Source: JBPCQA01 sp050998615
GTDB taxonomy: Bacteria > Actinomycetota > Actinomycetes > Propionibacteriales > Nocardioidaceae
Reading direction: 5' to 3'
Length of the DNA: 14,386 bases
NCBI GenBank assembly: GCA_050998615.1
Contig: JBPCQA010000052.1
Span: 1 to 14,386 of the forward strand
The notes beneath the pieces were generated by a model, which had not been told where the DNA came from, searched no databases, and saw only the letters and a list, made by a program, of their open reading frames with translations. The translations under genes and the position numbers were made by a program. Below, one piece after another: positions 13,837-14,386 of this stretch (positions are counted from its first letter, which is position 1; every line of letters begins with the position of its first letter).

Positions 13837-13864
13837 GCGCATACGCGGGCTCTAAGCGCCTACG
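13834..13864. repeat. Two 12-bp direct repeats in the glnA2 leader
   Basis: TAAGCGCATACG (13834-13845) and TAAGCGCCTACG (13853-13864) match at 11 of 12 positions and are 19 bases apart, close to two helical turns. Between and overlapping them is CGCGGGCTCT (13844-13853), also found in the palindromic repeat at 12385-12460. They could be protein-binding sites. Confidence 0.4.
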
Positions 13865-13901
13865 AAACTTAGGGTTGCACCGTCCGCCCCACAAAGTTCG
13901 C

Positions 13902-13949
13902 TGTGGCTGAACGTTGGCGCCCCTCTGACGCGAGGCGGCTTCAGCCACA
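13902..13949. repeat. 10-bp inverted repeat in the glnA2-nadE gap
   Basis: TGTGGCTGAA (13902-13911) and TTCAGCCACA (13940-13949) are exact inverted repeats around a 28-base loop that can itself fold through CCTC/GAGG. It lies midway between the divergent glnA2 and nadE genes and could be an RNA structure in either leader or a protein site. Confidence 0.45.
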
Positions 13950-13950
13950 A

Positions 13951-14042
13951 GCGGAGGGTGTGGCGAGCGCAGGAGCGGCGTGCGGAGGGTTTGGCGCGCC
14001 GCCGCGGAGCGCAGAGCGGAGGGCTTGCGAGCCGCCGCGGAG
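13951..14042. repeat. Three imperfect GC-rich direct repeats upstream of nadE
   Basis: Copies start with GCGGAGGG at 13951, 13982 and 14016. The last two share GCGGAGGG..TTG..GCGCCGCCGCGGAG-like sequence over 27-28 bases (13982-14009 and 14016-14042), spaced 34 bases apart. The first is shorter (to about 13969). Tandem duplication in the nadE leader explains them. Confidence 0.5.
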
Positions 14043-14066
14043 TCCAGTCGTCGGTAGGATCGACAC

Positions 14067-14386
14067 GTGCCACAGCTTCGCATCGCTCTCGCGCAGACCA
14101 ATCCCACGGTAGGTGACCTCGAGGGCAACCTGGCGTGCGTTGTGGAGTCGGTGCGCCGGGCCGCCGACCTCGGCGCCCATCTGGTCGCGCTCCCGGAGAT
14201 GATGATCACCGGTTATCCGATTGAGGACTTGGCCCTGCGTACGTCGTTCGTCGACGCCTCGCGAAGGTCGGTCAACGTGCTGGCGAAGAGCCGCGACGGC
14301 GGGGGGCTGGGCAAGGTCACCGCCGTCATCGGTTGTCTCGACCGAGGCCCTGACGCCGCCGAGAGGGTCGGTCCGCCGAAGGGGTC
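14067..14386 (+). CDS. nadE: Glutamine-dependent NAD+ synthetase, N-terminal part (runs off the window)
   Basis: The frame from GTG 14067 encodes 106 residues before the window edge. It starts PQLRIALAQTNPTVGDLEGN and continues with GAHLVALPEMMITGYPIEDL and VIGCLDRGP, matching the nitrilase-type amidase domain of glutamine-hydrolysing NAD+ synthetases. Glu44 in LPEM is the first residue of the Glu-Lys-Cys triad; Lys and Cys lie beyond the edge. The full enzyme amidates nicotinic acid adenine dinucleotide to NAD+ with glutamine as nitrogen donor and ATP. AGGA (14056-14059) lies seven bases before the GTG; the same bases read TAGGAT, a good -10 hexamer six bases from the start, so the mRNA could instead be leaderless. 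It diverges from glnA2. Confidence 0.92.
   Translation, partial: MPQLRIALAQTNPTVGDLEGNLACVVESVRRAADLGAHLVALPEMMITGYPIEDLALRTSFVDASRRSVNVLAKSRDGGGLGKVTAVIGCLDRGPDAAERVGPPKG

Noticed and set aside
13951..14042. CRISPR array
   Set aside because: The three copies are imperfect, unevenly spaced and GC-rich, spacers are shorter than the repeats, and there are no cas genes.

Overview
The window is high-GC chromosomal DNA from an actinobacterium (Actinomycetota). The call rests on a WhiB-family iron-sulfur regulator of the WhiD/WhiB3 type, an ECF sigma / anti-sigma pair closely resembling mycobacterial SigL/RslA, a GlnA2-type glutamine synthetase-like protein next to glnE, and frequent GTG/TTG starts and 1-4 base gene overlaps. 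I cannot name a genus.

Layout. (1) Positions 1-190: the right end of what looks like an insertion sequence (two 23-24 bp direct repeats, perhaps IS21-like). It cuts off a membrane-protein gene after about 22 codons. That gene was the third member of a minus-strand operon made of a small secreted cysteine-containing protein (1337-960), an ABC ATPase (966-187) and the truncated presumed permease (190 downwards). A promoter with an inverted repeat around its -10 lies at 1371-1411. (2) Positions 1663-2429: two small plus-strand genes, DUF2237 and DUF1905. (3) Positions 4453-2530 (minus): an ArsR-like regulator translationally coupled to an MFS exporter that carries a single-base frameshift. A 12-bp perfect palindrome and further half-sites lie just upstream of the regulator. 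(4) Positions 4556-6178 (plus): a large polytopic membrane protein with an extracytoplasmic C-terminal domain. (5) Positions 6249-7539 (plus): sigL-rslA-like pair, with a near-consensus SigL-type autoregulatory promoter and a strong intrinsic terminator downstream. A possible ~64-nt small RNA ends in that terminator. (6) cspA and a whiD/whiB3-like gene (plus). (7) Positions 13806-8560 (minus): glnA2, a class I glutamine amidotransferase and glnE, a nitrogen/glutamine cluster, with a 19-bp-arm hairpin after glnA2. (8) Positions 14067-end (plus): the N-terminus of glutamine-dependent NAD+ synthetase, divergent from glnA2.

How the genes relate. The glnA2-amidotransferase-glnE block is nitrogen metabolism. 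GlnE adenylylates and deadenylylates the classical GlnA, which is not in this window; the GlnA2 here has Trp where the modifiable Tyr would be. GlnA2 family members have been linked to gamma-glutamylation of polyamines, which makes the neighbouring amidotransferase an interesting candidate hydrolase. The sigma/anti-sigma pair, WhiB protein and cold-shock protein form a stretch of stress and regulatory genes.

The least ordinary signals are the interrupted secreted-protein/ABC operon, the frameshifted exporter under an intact palindromic operator, a dispersed palindromic repeat at 3' ends of minus-strand genes, and the possible small RNA after rslA. I see no CRISPR array, tRNA or rRNA, and nothing that is clearly a wholly new defence or biosynthetic system.
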